Counted from the first letter of the stretch, positions 45,013 to 56,938 are shown. The stretch is 64,000 nucleotides of DNA from Rhipicephalus microplus (GCF_043290135.1 NC_134702.1:86855317-86919316); one strand, 5' to 3'. Notes: generated by a model from the sequence alone, not told the origin. Translations and numbers: made by a program.

Positions 45013-45184
45013 TGTGGGCATTTAGTATACCAATCCTCTTCATCTGTACATTATCATCATTATCATGTATTGCTTATGCATCCTCATCGTTGTCACGTAT
45101 CATCATCATCTTGGTTCGTGCATCTCCGCTGTCGGCTGCCGGTTCCTCGGGCCTAATAAAGGTCTTCCAAACCAAGACTTCATA
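45013..45184 (+). repeat. 5' LTR of element D
   Basis: It starts TGTGGGCATTTAGTATACC and includes repeated ATCATCAT tracts and an AATAAAGG polyadenylation-type motif near its end. It is paired with 50177-50348. Confidence 0.88.
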
Positions 45185-45282
45185 CGTGGTGGAGCATGCT
45201 GTTAGATCCCTCGTCATCCTCTCGACCACTCTACCCCCTGTAGCTACGTTCAGGTCGCCGCTTGGGCCAGGTGTCCGGAAAT

Positions 45283-46572
45283 ATGTCGCACCAAGAAGAG
45301 GTCGGTGCTGCAACCGTTCCCATTCTGCCGCCACGTGCCGCGCCTTTTCACGTCATTAACTGCCCCTAGCGTGAGCCCCATCCCTTCGTCGGTATGCGCG
45401 GGGAAGATGTGGAGGAATGGCTGCACGATTTCGAACATGTCGGCGCTGCTAACCGGTGGGATAACACCTACAAACTCGCTTACGTGTCATTCTACCTCAC
45501 GGGTGTCGCGAAGACGTGGTTCCTCAACCACTACATCGACATCCCCGACTGGTCCGCCTTCAAAGATCAGCTTCGGCATGTCTTTGGCACACCGACTGTT
45601 CGTTCGGCTCTCGCAAAGAAAGCTCTCGCGGCTCGGAAACAGCACATCGGCGAGTCGTATACATCCTACATCGAGGATGTCCTTTCACTTTGCCGCCGGG
45701 TTGAAACACCAATGACAGAGTCAGACAAGGTACGCCAGCTTCTTAAGGGGATTGCACCCGTCGCATTCAATGCCCTTGCAATCATGAATCCAGCTACTGT
45801 TGCTGACGTTGCGACAACCTGTCAGCGCCTCGAAGAACTCGAGTCTATGCGCCTACAACCGGACAGTGACGCGGCCCGTATTACGGCAGATCCAAACCTA
45901 CGAGACACAATAAGGGTGATTATACGCGAAGAGTTAGAATCAATGGGATTCTCACTACCTTCAGTGTGTCCCATGCAGTCTTCTTCAACGTCATTGCGGG
46001 ATGTCATCAGGGAGGAGCTCACGTCCATGACCCACATGGCCCACCTGCAGCCCACTGTCTCTCGTACTCTCCCATCGTTCTCGCATGCCGTCGCCGCACC
46101 ATCAGGCACCGTCAGCTCGACGCCGCCGCCACCAACGTACGCGTCGGTTGCTGCCGCACCTCTCAGAAGCTTTCCCGCGAGCTTTCCATCACCACCGCCT
46201 GAGCCATCATCTGTCCCTCTCACTGCTCTCTCTCCCGGTGCATCTAACACAAGCTACTACCCTTCTTATCGATCGACTCGTCCTACGTGCTAATATTGTG
46301 GCTATCGCGGTCACATTTCACGCTTTTGCCGCAAGCGCCAGCAAGATGAGCGCCGAAGGTACGACATACGCGAACGAGACTATACCGCAGGAGTCTTGTA
46401 CCAGGGCCGTCGTTATTCGTCACCGCCGCGTCGGTCTCCATCTTCGCCAGCATCCGGTGAACTGCGCAGTAGTCATCGATCAACCAGACGCCGTTCACCA
46501 TCGCCCTACCGTCGCTCCTCTTCTCCTCTTCAGCCTGCTTCCCTCGCTTCTGATCGGCGTCCGGAAAACTAA
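45283..46572 (+). pseudogene. gag: Element D gag, two in-frame stops
   Basis: The frame from ATG 45283 (MSHQEEVGAA) is interrupted by TAG at 45367 (codon 29) and by TAA at 46291, which falls inside the zinc knuckle between its first two cysteines. Between them lies a normal Retrotrans_gag domain (NTYKLAYVSFYLTGVAKTWF, WSAFKDQLRHVFG, LLKGIAPVAFNAL). Past the second stop the frame stays open through the remaining knuckle (YCGYRGHISRFC) and an Arg/Ser-rich tail to its proper TAA at 46570, right after GGAAAAC. An internal ATG at 45394 could start a shortened gag ending at 46293. Confidence 0.85.
46563..46569 (+). promoter_or_regulatory. Probable gag-pol frameshift site GGAAAAC (element D)
   Basis: As in element B, the heptamer abuts the gag stop (TAAGCG), and the -1 frame enters protease as GKLS. 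Conservation in two distinct families supports a role. Confidence 0.6.
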
Positions 46573-49500
46573 GCGATGCAGTTTTTGGAGGACAAACTGC
46601 ATTCCAACACAGTACTCCAATTCCTCCAGCGCGCCCTTACAATATGATTGCAGTCTCAGTTGAGGGAGTGGACGTTGATGCTTTGGTGGACACTGGGGCT
46701 GGGTTTTCTATTATTCGTGCTGATTCGTGTACCCGTCTTCGAAAAGTCACGACGCCCTATGATGGACCAACACTGGTTACAGCCCAGGGAACAATGATTC
46801 GCCCTTCCGCTCTCTGTACTGCCCGTGTGCTAATCGACGACATTCTTCATTATATACAATTCGCTGTGCTATCCCCGTGCTCCCACGAACTCATTTTAGA
46901 CTGGGACTTTCTTTCATCTGCTTCCGCGGCTATTTGTTGTGCACAACGTGTCGTCCATCTTACTGACACAGACCACTTGCTTAGTGACGAAACCTACAGG
47001 CCACTTCGAGTCGTCGCTGCTGTAGACATCGAGTTACCCCCAAATGAACATCAATTAGTCACTGTTTTGTCCAACGACGTTGACTCTGGTGACATTTTGG
47101 TCACTCCATCGCCCCGTTGCCTCAATAAAGGCATAGATCTCGCATCAGGTGTGGCTCGCTTCAACAATGGATCAGCTGTCCTCGCTGCTACGAACACCAC
47201 ACCAGACAAAATTTTACTGCCGCGGGGCACTACTGTCGCCTGCGTTGCCGATCTGGAGCCTGTGTGCGTCGTGCCTCTTACCCCTGCTCCCCTAAAGGCC
47301 ATCTTGGAGATCATACTGCTTCCTCGGCCTTTACAGCAGCCATCAACAAGGACTTGACAGACTCACAGAAGCAGCAGCTGCTTGATTTGTTGCAAAAGCA
47401 TGCAAACTCTTTTGACATTCATTCATCCATCCTGGGTCAGACAACTGCTACAGCACATCGTATTCAGACCGACGGAACATCCATTGTACATCGTCGTCCT
47501 TACCGCGTCTCCCTAGCCGAACGGAAAATCATTGAGGAAAACGTAGACGATATGCTGCAACGGGAGATAATCCGACCCTCAACCAGTCCTTGGTCGTCTC
47601 CAGTGGTTCTGGTGCGTAAAAAAGACGGTTCCGTACGATTTTGCGTCGATTACCGAGCACTCAATAAGATCACTAGGAAGGACGTATACCCCATGCCACG
47701 TATCGACGACGCCCTCGATTCCTTACAAGGTGCTGAATTCTTTTCAAGCCTCGACTTGCGTTCCGGCTATTGGCAAATTCCCATGCACGAAGGTGACAAA
47801 GAAAAAACGGCGTTTGCAACCCCGGACGGCCTATCCGAATTCAATGTTATGCCGTTTGGTCTATGCAAGCAATGCGCCCGCAACTTTTGAGCGCTTGATT
47901 AACACCGTGCTGCGTGGCCTGAAATGGAAGACTTGCCTATGTTACCTCGATGACATTGTTGTCCTTTTGTCGACGTTTCCTCAACATCTGCAACGCTTGG
48001 ACGAGATCCTGACTTGTCTTGCGAGCGCTGGTTTTCAAATTAACACCAAGAAGTGCCATTTCGCCAGCAGATCTATCAAGGTCCTTGGTCATGTTGTGAG
48101 CAAGGACGGAATTCGTCCAGACCCTGAGAAAACTGCTGCGGTGCTTCGCTTCCCTCGCCCTGAGAAGCCGTAAGATTTGCGAAGTTTCCTTGGTCTCGCC
48201 TCTTACTTTCGGCGATTCATACAAAACTTTGCCTCCATAGCCGCACCACTCCATAAGCTACTTGCTTCTGGTACGCCCTTTCAGTGGTCTCAGGAATGTG
48301 AATCGGCTTTCGACAGCTTGAAGAGTGCCCTCACGACCGATCCTGTACTTTCTCATTTTCACGATGGTGCATCGACCTTCCTCCATACGGACGCTAGCGG
48401 CTACGGTTTAGGAGCCGTCCTCCTCCAGCGCGACAACTCTTCGCGAGAGCGAGTCGTTGCGTACGCCAGCCGCGTCCTCTCCGCAGCCGAGAGGAACTAC
48501 ACGATCACCGAGAAGGAGTACCTCGCCGTCGTTTGGTCAGTGCAGAAATTTCGTCCCTATCTTCACAGCCGCCATTTCACAATTGTGACCGACCACCACG
48601 CTCTATGTTGGCTTTCGACACTCAAGAACTTGTCGGGACGCCTCGGCCGCTGGATTCTACGCCTACAAGAGTATGACTTTGCCATCGTATACAAGTGTGG
48701 CAGGAAACAGTGACGCCGACGCTCTTTCTCGCTGCCCACTACCAGCGACTCCACTCGGGGTTTCCGCAATCAATTCGCACAACACGCCCTCGGAGTCCAC
48801 GTCTACGGCGGTTTCCTCTCTCGCCTCTATGGACCAGCTGCCTTCGGACGACCCGCACGATTTTTCTTCTCGACAGCTGGCTGACCCATACTGTCGACGT
48901 ATTATAGGCTACCTCACTGGCAGTTCTCGTCCACCTAATGCGAGGCTCCGTCGCCAACTCTCGCAATTTAAGCTGGACAACTCGGTGCTGTACCGCAAAA
49001 TTTACCATCCTGACGGTCAGCGCTGGGTTCCCGTTCTACCCCGATCGCTTCGGTCCGAAGTCCTCAGAGCACTTCATGACCATCCGACGGCTGGTCACCT
49101 TGGTTACCACAAAACCTATGATCGCCTTCGAAGTCGGTTTTATTGGCCAGGTATTACCACTAGTGTAGCTCGGTACGTTGGGTCCTGCACTACCTGCCAA
49201 TGTAGAAAACTACCCACATCTGCTCCAGCCGGTACACTACAGCCTCTTCCATGCCCAGCCACACCATTCGAAGTTGTAGGCATCGATCTTTATGACCCCC
49301 TTCCAGTCAGTGCTGCTGGAAACCGATGGATAGTAACAGCCGTTGACCATTTGTCGCGCTACGCCGAGACGGCATCTGTCACTACCGGTTCAGCTTCTGA
49401 AATTGCCGACTTCATCCTCCGAGCCATTATACTGCGTCATGGTGCTCCACGTGTATTGCTCAGCGACCGTGGAAGGGCCTTCCTTTCACAACTAGTGAAT

Positions 49501-50133
49501 GAACTTCTTCGCGCCTCTGGCACAACTCACAAGACTGCCTCTAGTTATCATCCCCAAACTAACGGCCTCACTGAGCGATTCCACCGCACTCTTCCTGACA
49601 TGATCGCCGCCCACATTCAACCAGACCACAAGAACTGGGATGTAGTTCTACCATTCGTCACTTTCGCCTACAATACGGCTATTCAGCGGACAACCGGCTA
49701 CTCAACATTTTACCTAGTTTATGGACGCTCCCCTACTTCTTTGCTGGACGTCTCCTTCTTTACCTGCCATGCGGATTCATCTCCATCCTCTTCAGAGGAA
49801 TACGTTTTGCGGCTCGCAGAGAGCCGCCAACGTGCTCGTATAAACACTGAAGCCCGACAGCAAGACAGAAAGCTGGTTTATGATGAATCGCATCGTGCTG
49901 TATCCTTTCAACCTGGAGACGAAGTGCTCCTTTTGACGCCTATTCGCACACCCGGTTTGTGCGACAAGTTCCAGCCACGATTTATCGGGCCGTACACAGT
50001 TCTTGAAGAAACTTCACCAGTAAATTATCGCGTGACGCCACTTGTAGCCCCAGCAGATCGCCGTTATCGAACTACTGAAGTCGTCCATGTCTCCCGTATG
50101 AAGCCCTTTATACGACGTTCTTTGTCCCCTTGA
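46563..50133 (+). pseudogene. pol: Element D pol, disrupted polyprotein
   Basis: Protease has DTG at 46689-46697. The frame shifts near 47305. Reverse transcriptase follows ([20 protein letters not shown], then YLDD at 47943-47954) with a second shift near 47866-47890, where extra bases disrupt the [11 protein letters not shown] motif. A TAA at 48174 follows. RNase H is at 48390-48640 ([14 protein letters not shown]), with a third shift near 48700. Integrase then runs uninterrupted from about 48720 to the stop at 50131. It has a zinc domain ending CTTCQCRK, Asp in GIDLYDPLPVS, Asp in LLSDRGRAFLS, Glu in NGLTERFHRT and a carboxy end HVSRMKPFI. The gene cannot make an intact Gag-Pol. Confidence 0.85.
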
Positions 50134-50176
50134 CTTGCCGCGGCCAGGCTGGCCGCTCTCACGTGGGGGGAATCAG

Positions 50177-50348
50177 TGTGGGCATTTAGTATACCAATCC
50201 TCTTCATCTGTACATTATCATCATTATCATGTATTGCTTATGCATCCTCATCGTTGTCACGTATCATCATCATCTTGGTTCGTGCATCTCCGCTGTCGGC
50301 TGCCGGTTCCTCGGGCCCAATAAAGGTCTTCCAAACCAAGACTTCATA
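50177..50348 (+). repeat. 3' LTR of element D
   Basis: Pair of 45013-45184 with one substitution seen. It is directly preceded by the purine tract. Confidence 0.88.
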
Positions 50349-50376
50349 ATATATGTATATATATATATATATATTT
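50349..50376. repeat. (AT)n tract flanking element D
   Basis: A run of AT/TATA sequence follows the 3' LTR and shares ATAT with the left flank, so D inserted into an AT-rich site. Confidence 0.6.
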
Positions 50377-52212
50377 TAATTTTCCTCTAATGCACTGACT
50401 AAGAAGTGCTCACGTATACTAATGCCCAATTATTTGTCTAATGCATCTTAAATTACTTCCTGACATTTCTCGTAACATTATTTAATTTAGCGTTAGATAA
50501 TAGATTTAGCCTCAAAATTATACTGAACATAACAAACAGCTGAGTCTGCTGTCAAGTATGCGATTTAAAAGACAGGGTGTACAAGCACGGATAAAAGAAT
50601 CAGTTGCGACACCAGCTACGCCGTTTGTGGTGTCAAGGCATCTGTCCGAGTTTGCGCAATTTACCGAATGAAATCTTATGGCTTGATTCTTTCCAGCTGT
50701 CTCTAATTTTGGCTTATACGTGAGAAACAGTAGATAAGAACGACGGTAACTTATAGTAAGAATTCTCATTTTATTTTGATTCTTCCTCTATGCTTCAAGT
50801 GGCTGGTAAGGTATTGTCGAATAAATATACAAGTAATGAAAATGCTTGTACGTCGATTCTTTTCTGTGTCGTGCAACGCATATGAAGGCGAAGCATGAAC
50901 ATTGTAACTCGGAAGAGCGAAAGCTTGGCAGCGCCAGTCTTTCATCTCAGGGCAACGCGGAGGACCACACGCGTGGACAAAATATACCTCGTACGAGGCG
51001 CCCGTCTACGTTGAATTTCTCTGTATACTAATGCTATGCTATGTGCTAGATGTGGACACATAAAGGAAAACACAGATACAAACTGAGCAGAATGTCGCTC
51101 TATGGGAGTCGGTACTCTTGAAGTAATCACTACGGTACTCTTGGAAACATGGTACATTGGAGTCATCACTGTTATTTCCATGTTTTTGTGCAGTTCAAAG
51201 GTACCTCAATCAAATCCTCAGCTTATTTTTTGAATGTCACCGATGCCTCGTCTGCCAATCTTACTTCAAAATAATAAACGAGGCGTAGGTTAGTAACCTG
51301 CCTTCAGCAGAATGTAGCGAATGAACAGCTGTCTCTCTTGAAAGTAAATACCACGACATATTCATCTGAACAATGAGAATGTTGATCTGCTGCTATGGCA
51401 GACACTTAGAGGCAATCACCAACGTTTTGTAATACCACACACTTCTGCTTTATTGATGTAGGCCTACACATCGAGATGTGATCATACAGACGGCGTTGCT
51501 TTTTGCTGTCTTTGTTCTTTCTTTACCTTGAGTGTGTGACTATGACCAGTTGTTTTCTCGGAATCACAGAATAGGGCAGAATACTTGCGGACCAACACCG
51601 TTTAATTTATATGCCGCTGTCTTCAGCTGAAATTCCACCTGCAGGTTAATGCAGCTAAGCTATAGTTAACGTAATACACAAGACGATGCTAATATTGGAA
51701 AACAGAACATATGCGACAAATAATTTATTTTTATTTATGAAAACACGAATTACTGATATTTAAATAAAAAAGCACGTCGAAGTGGTCTATCCATTGCATG
51801 CATTGCTATTCATTGGCAGACCCAAAAAGTAACCGAATAATGACCAAACACGTGATGTCTTGCCGGTGCGAGCCGATGTTTTTATAACTAGAGCGTGATA
51901 AAACTTATCGCATTTATTTCCTCAGCGTCATGCGATTAATCCCACGAAGTGGTCACCGTTGTGGTGAAAGCTTTGACAAATAATTTTATCATCTCCGTTA
52001 CAATAGAAGCGTAATATGCAAAGTTAGTACTTTGCATTACTTTTAATTCACCAGCCAGTGGAAAAGTTCAATTTCGGATAAAATTAGACACAGAAAATTT
52101 TTGCTGATGGCAGCAATGAAGAAATAAAAGCCTGTCCGCTAATTTGCGGCATAAAGGAGCGCTATTGTGCAAGCATATCTACGTTTCTGTAAAGCTATAT
52201 ACGAGGAAAACG
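50377..52212. other. Stretch without recognised genes
   Basis: About 1.8 kb of AT-rich DNA; no recognisable protein, RNA gene or repeat end. Confidence 0.4.
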
Positions 52213-52620
52213 AGAAAAAAGGAAGGCAGGGAGGTTAACCAGATGCTAGTATCCGGTATGCTAGCCTACACTGGTGTTGGGGAATAGGGGGTTGAAAGAG
52301 AGAGAGAGTGTGTGTGTTAAAATATAAATAAGAGCAAAACATGGACATAAACGCACACACAAAATCACTCCACTCAGACACGTTCTTACAGGCCAGTACG
52401 CAAAAAGTCCAGAGGCGCTTGCACGGCCTTCTTTTGTGACGAGCAGTACGTTACTGCTATGATTGTTACACGACTCCGAGATGATTACTTCCGTGAGCGT
52501 GCTGTAGCGTGGTTCTTGAATGACCTACATTCAATCTCTGCAGTGCGTCACGCAGGACATCACGGATCGTTTCCTCACCGAAAGAAAGAGAGGGTAGTTG
52601 CATTTCGGCTGAAAATGATT
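52213..52620 (-). mobile_element. LINE 3' end fragment, same tail as 20828
   Basis: The minus-strand tail GGTTAACCTCCCTGCCTTCC near 52240 matches the one at 20835-20850. Upstream is a GA/GT-rich segment and TTTTTGCGTACTGGCC. No coding domain survives. Its 5' limit is uncertain. Confidence 0.45.
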
Positions 52621-53270
52621 CTTGAGATAATGAGATTAGGGATAGACAGTACAAGGAAATGCGCTTTGCTTATATTTTTCATTCTACTGCTTATTTTGGG
52701 ATGTCTTGCACAGCATTGATGAAGTAATTCTTTCTGACGGGACGTCACAGTCCAGGAGAGAGCGTAGGGAAGATATATCGTTTGATTTTTTTTTTGGCGC
52801 GAAATTCAATTCAACATGCCCTCATTTCTTGCGTGTACCAGACTACATTAAGAAAAACGCAGTAGGGCTCAGATTGACGAACATACATTACTCATTCTTA
52901 GTATATAATTACTTGAAAAGAATAGGTTTCCGAAGAATAACGAAACAGAAAACTTCACGCGCCACTGGCGCTGACTGCGATAAAAAAGACTCGAGGCGGC
53001 CAGTTCATTTTTTTTATTTCAGCAATTTCTTCAGCATGACCATTCTTTTTCAGCTAGGCTTAATATGCCCGAGCTCGGAAAAATTGGAGGATGTCATTTG
53101 CGTTCGCGGAAAGTAAAAAAAAAATCTTTGTTCTCATGTGGCACATTCAATTTTCCTCTGCGCGTACGAGACTGCAAATTCATATCCTGGAAAGATCTAA
53201 GTAGGAGGTGCGCTGCCTGCACTATACTGGGCAGCCACGTCGTGCATCGGACGTTCAAGAAATGTTGTGC
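52621..53270. other. Stretch without recognised genes
   Basis: The 136-codon frame at 52706-53116 shows no domain and is not supported as a gene. Confidence 0.35.
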
Positions 53271-53284
53271 ATGCATTATTAATA

Positions 53285-53572
53285 TATCCCTCTGTCTCTC
53301 ACTGTTTCTCTCTCTTTCTTCCTTCTTTCCTTTTTTCTTTCCTTCCTTCCTTCCCTCCTTTTCTCTCTTCTTCCTTTCCTCGCTGCTTTCTTTCCTCCTT
53401 TCTGCCTTCCTTCTTTTCTGCCTTCCTTCCCTCCATTCTTCCCTCCTTCTTTCCTTCCCTCCTTCTTTCCTTCCCTCCTTCTCTCCTTTCTTTCTTTCTT
53501 CCTTCCTTCCTTCCTTCCTTCCTTCCCTCCTTCCATCCTTCCTTCTTTCTTTGTTTCTTTCTTTGTTTTGCA
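53285..53572 (+). repeat. Long polypyrimidine (CTTC/CCTT)n tract
   Basis: Almost 290 bp consist of C and T in imperfect CCTT, CTTT and CCTC units with very few purines. The Ser/Phe/Leu-rich frames on one strand and the Lys/Glu/Gly/Arg-rich frames on the other are translations of this tract. Confidence 0.9.
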
Positions 53573-53601
53573 TATTACAAGCATGAAATAATACTAATAC
53601 T

Positions 53602-53805
53602 TGGGGTTTCACATTATGATTATGAGAGACGCCGCAGCGGACAGCTCCGATGTTTCGACCATAATGCGTTCTTTGGCGTGCACTGCATCGCACAGCACAC
53701 TGGACTATATGCCATTAGGCCTGCATCGAAACACAACCACTATGGCCAGGATCGAACCAGCGACCTTCTGGTCAGACGGCGAGCACCACAAGCACTGTTC
53801 CACCG
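53602..53805 (-). mobile_element. Ruka-type SINE, diverged
   Basis: ATTATGAGAGACGCCGCAGC, TTCTTTGGCGTGCACTGCA and GGATCGAACCAGCGACCTTC recall the inverted Ruka body and its box B. Divergence is considerable, so this is an old copy. Confidence 0.6.
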
Positions 53806-54550
53806 AAGTGCACATGCACAGGCGGAATGAGCTACAGCTGCGGCATTTCGTACGGAAGACTAAGGGAACAGCGAACACAAAGAAATGATAGGCGTAACAA
53901 CTCGGTGAATAACCATTTACTAGACGCTTTTCCATTACTTTCTACTTTTCTTACGCTGAGAACTCGCGTATTGCGGCGTTCGCAATGGTAGACCCGAAGA
54001 ACAGTGAACGCGGGCAAAAAAACGAGTCTGGGAACGAACACTGGCTTTGAACCGAAACTCGCCGATCCCGGAGACGACCCTGCTGGCGAATTTTACGGTG
54101 TAGTTCACCATTATCCCCTCCCGCTCCACGTCAGTTGAACTCAATTCATTATGCATTCGGTTTTCGCAAACCAGGACTATTCAACTTCTTTAGAGAATAC
54201 CTCTTTCGCGGAGCTCATATTATGATGGTTTTCTTTGTGCACCGTCTGAACGTTTCTAAAAGGGTATGGGGTAAAATCTTCGGAGTGCAGGGACCATAGC
54301 GTTGTCTCTTATGTGGGCCGCTTAGAATATTCAAAATAAATATCAGTGGGTTACAAGCAAAAAAGCAAAGAAAGCGTTATGCTGCCTTTCTTTTTCATGT
54401 GAACGAGGACCCTTTGGTATAGTGAGCGCCCATTGTCTCAATTAGGACTTCTGTCATACATTCATCCCATATATTCTGCGTGGACGTCTAGCTTGTCTTG
54501 CCACTGAAGATTACTTGAATGATCGGGAACATGATTGTAACTTTGACACT
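53806..54550. other. Stretch without recognised genes
   Basis: Nothing supported on either strand. Confidence 0.35.
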
Positions 54551-54690
54551 TCCCATTGTCGGACGTGCTATTCGAAGGTCGCAGGTTCGGTTCCTGCCGG
54601 GGGCACGTTATCGTTTTGTCCACATTTCTTTCTTCGCATTTGCGTTACATTTACTATCCCTAACATATCCTATACTTTCCGTGGCCGGAT
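54551..54690 (+). mobile_element. tRNA-derived SINE fragment, second type
   Basis: The 3' half of a tRNA-like head is present, ACGTGCTATTCGAAGGTCGC followed by box B GGTTCGGTTCC (54584-54594) and TGCCGGGGGCACGTTATCG. A pyrimidine-rich unrelated body with TTTGTCCACATTTCTTTC follows. Box A and the acceptor pairing are not intact, so it is not a tRNA gene. From memory this body type recurs in tick genomes; no second copy is in this window. Confidence 0.5.
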
Positions 54691-55009
54691 CGTCTGTTAG
54701 TTCTCAATCGTATTGAGCCTACAAAAAAAAACAAGTATAAGAACACTTAAATTTACATTGCTTTCCTTTATATACCACTTTCTATTTATAGGTAGCTATC
54801 ATACTTTGCACAATTCAAATGGCACTTAAAACATAATGAAAAGACGTTTAAGAAGAAGCTTCTTATCGCGTTTATCGCTTTGTATTCCATGCGCGATGAT
54901 TGTTGAACACAACAAATACATTTACTTTTGCAAAGTGCACCAAGACGAAAAGGACAGGAAATAATTACAAGCATCACCTGGACATTCGTAGGCTTGACCG
55001 ATAATGATT

Positions 55010-55195
55010 TGATCGAAATGTAAGATGTAACGTCCTAAAATCACCATATCGTTATCAGAGACGCCATAGAGAAAGGCTCTGAAAATTTCGACCGCCTCGG
55101 GTTTTTTAACGTGCACCAAATCTGACCTGCAATTGGTGGCTGCAATTTCGACTCCATCGAAAATCCAGCCACCGCCGATCCCAGCTGCGGATTCT
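55010..55195 (-). mobile_element. Ruka-type SINE, diverged and deleted
   Basis: It shows ATGTAACGTCCTAAAATCAC, CAGAGACGCCATAGAGAAAG, TTTCGACCGCCTCGGGTTTT and TAACGTGCACCAAATCTGA in inverted orientation. An internal deletion follows, then GATCCCAGCTGCGGA. Confidence 0.65.
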
Positions 55196-56727
55196 CCACC
55201 TTCTATATAAACAATTCAATTAGAGCAGCTGGTTAAGTAGATGGCTGTTACCCAGAAAGAAATGCCTAGACTGATTACTGAACCGCAATATGAACTGTTA
55301 CACGAACCAACTGATTAGCGGCCGACTACAGTTAGTGACGATCAATTGGGTGACACCCACAAGACTGCGTCAGTGCGTCAGTGGTGGTTTCTTTTACTAA
55401 TTAAAGGTCACGTGAAACTACAGCTGCATTCAAACGTATAACCCAAGAATATATTGTGTTACAAGCGTTGCGGTAGTGCCTGGTTTCAACCATGATGCAT
55501 ACAACTTTGCTGTTGCTACATTTGCACGAGCACTCATATAAAGTAACAAATGAAATGCTCTTTAAGTAAGGTAATTATCAATCCGAGAATGCTCAAATAT
55601 CTCACAGGTTGCTGTCACATGAGAGTCAAGGTTTTACTCGAGAATAACGAGTTTCCACTGGGGAAGAAGAAAAAAAGGTACACTGAAATTATTCGAAGTT
55701 CACAAATTACCGTTATGCGACCACCCCGTAATACTGATCTTCAACAGAAAGAAAAGAAGAAGCCACTTTCTCTCACTGATATTTACAGAAATGTTATGTA
55801 CACCCCGGAAAAAGAACCCGAAACGCACTTGGAGCGAAACTCGTAGGTAGCTGTTTCGATCGAAGGTGAGATGCCGTAATTTAACAAACGCATACAGTAT
55901 ACAAATAAACTTTGGTTTATAAAGCTCAGTGATTGCCTTTTTTTTCGGTAATCCAAGCAGTGATTTTCACCCTAATGTCGAAACATTCGCAACGAATAAA
56001 AAAAAGTACACCTTGCATACGCATTGTTTCTGACAAAAAAAAATGCTTCAGAACGATGCGTGATTGTGTGAATAAAAACGCGTGAAAATTACCGTTTCGG
56101 GAAGAAGAGTGCCACTTGCACTGTGCCAGGTACTAAAAATGGATGATTTCAAAAGCTCTTATTTCTTAACGCTTGAATCTTTCGGGTAACGAAATTTGGC
56201 AGCACGTGTCGAGGAATACAAAGGCATACAGAAGTGGCAATATCTGCCAGGAAAAACCGCCACGCCTGCGCGGAACGCGCAGCCTAGTCACAGCGAAAGC
56301 TGAAAAAACGGGCTTTCAGAGCCCTCTATTTGGGTAATTGCTACGAGCCCATTTTCAGGGTACCAACTACGTCATAAATATTATTATCTGTGTTGTAGAC
56401 CGGCATCCAGAATGCTATCCTTGGTCATTCTTCGGAGAAGCGTGGTATCCGCTATATACACACTCGCCAGGAATTTCGCGCCAATTTTTCATGCAGTGAC
56501 TGAAAACGATGAGGAATTCGGCATGAAGTGGGTATGCGCCACAATTAATGGGTGATCAGGAACAAGCTTTTGCAATGTTGGACCATTGGACGAACCACCT
56601 GTCACGCTATTCGTATTGTGTGACACCTGGTTGCCTTTTAGTGTTCTAAAACACTTAATTATTCATATTCACGCGATTGCTTTTCCGAGAGGAAGCCTGG
56701 CTAAGGCAAGTTTGCAAACGATTTCAA
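55196..56727. other. Stretch without recognised genes
   Basis: The 98-codon basic frame at 55550-55846 (rich in Lys/Arg) has no recognised domain, and I do not claim it as a gene. Nothing else is supported. Confidence 0.35.
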
Positions 56728-56938
56728 AGCACCGATGTGTCTTAGCGGTAGAATGCGAGGCTGGAATGTAGGGGACTCGGGTTCAAATTCCATGAGGTTC
56801 CTAATGTTGCTATTTACCGAGTTTTTTATCATTTCATGCGATAGTTGTTATGGACACCGGGGGCGACTATGGACAAGTACGGCGCCACACGTGACACTCG
56901 TTGTGATCCCACAATGGCTTTCGCTGTAAAAGAATGCT
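56728..56938 (+). mobile_element. tRNA-derived SINE, third type
   Basis: Box A-like TAGCGGTAGAATGCGAGG (from 56743) and box B GGTTCAAATTCC (56780-56791) lie 37 bp apart, followed by a non-tRNA body with GACACCGGGGGCGACTATGG and TGGCTTTCGCTGTAAAAGAA. The acceptor and anticodon stems do not pair well, so it is a SINE-like repeat rather than a functional tRNA gene. Recognition of the body is from memory. Confidence 0.5.

Larger units (their letters stand above)
45013..50348 (+). mobile_element. Ty3/Gypsy retrotransposon D, defective
   Basis: LTRs of 172 bp (45013-45184, 50177-50348) differ at one base by eye (CCTAATAAAGG versus CCCAATAAAGG). The flanks carry ATAT (45009-45012, 50349-50352). A TGGTGGAG primer-binding motif lies at 45187-45194 and a purine tract, CGTGGGGGGAATCAG, before the 3' LTR. 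Gag and pol are recognisable end to end but carry at least two stops in gag, and one stop plus three frameshifts in pol. The LTR end is placed by the target duplication and would be TG...TA. Confidence 0.88.

Noticed and set aside
52706..53116. 136-codon frame on the plus strand
   Set aside because: Composition is unremarkable, no domain is visible, and it runs into the pyrimidine-rich region. There is no basis for a gene call.
53094..53830. Lys/Glu/Gly/Arg-rich and Ser/Phe/Leu-rich frames of 170-200 codons
   Set aside because: Both are translations of the polypyrimidine tract on opposite strands.
56728..56800. tRNA gene
   Set aside because: Box spacing is right but stem pairing is poor and a repeat-like body follows. 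I call it a SINE instead.
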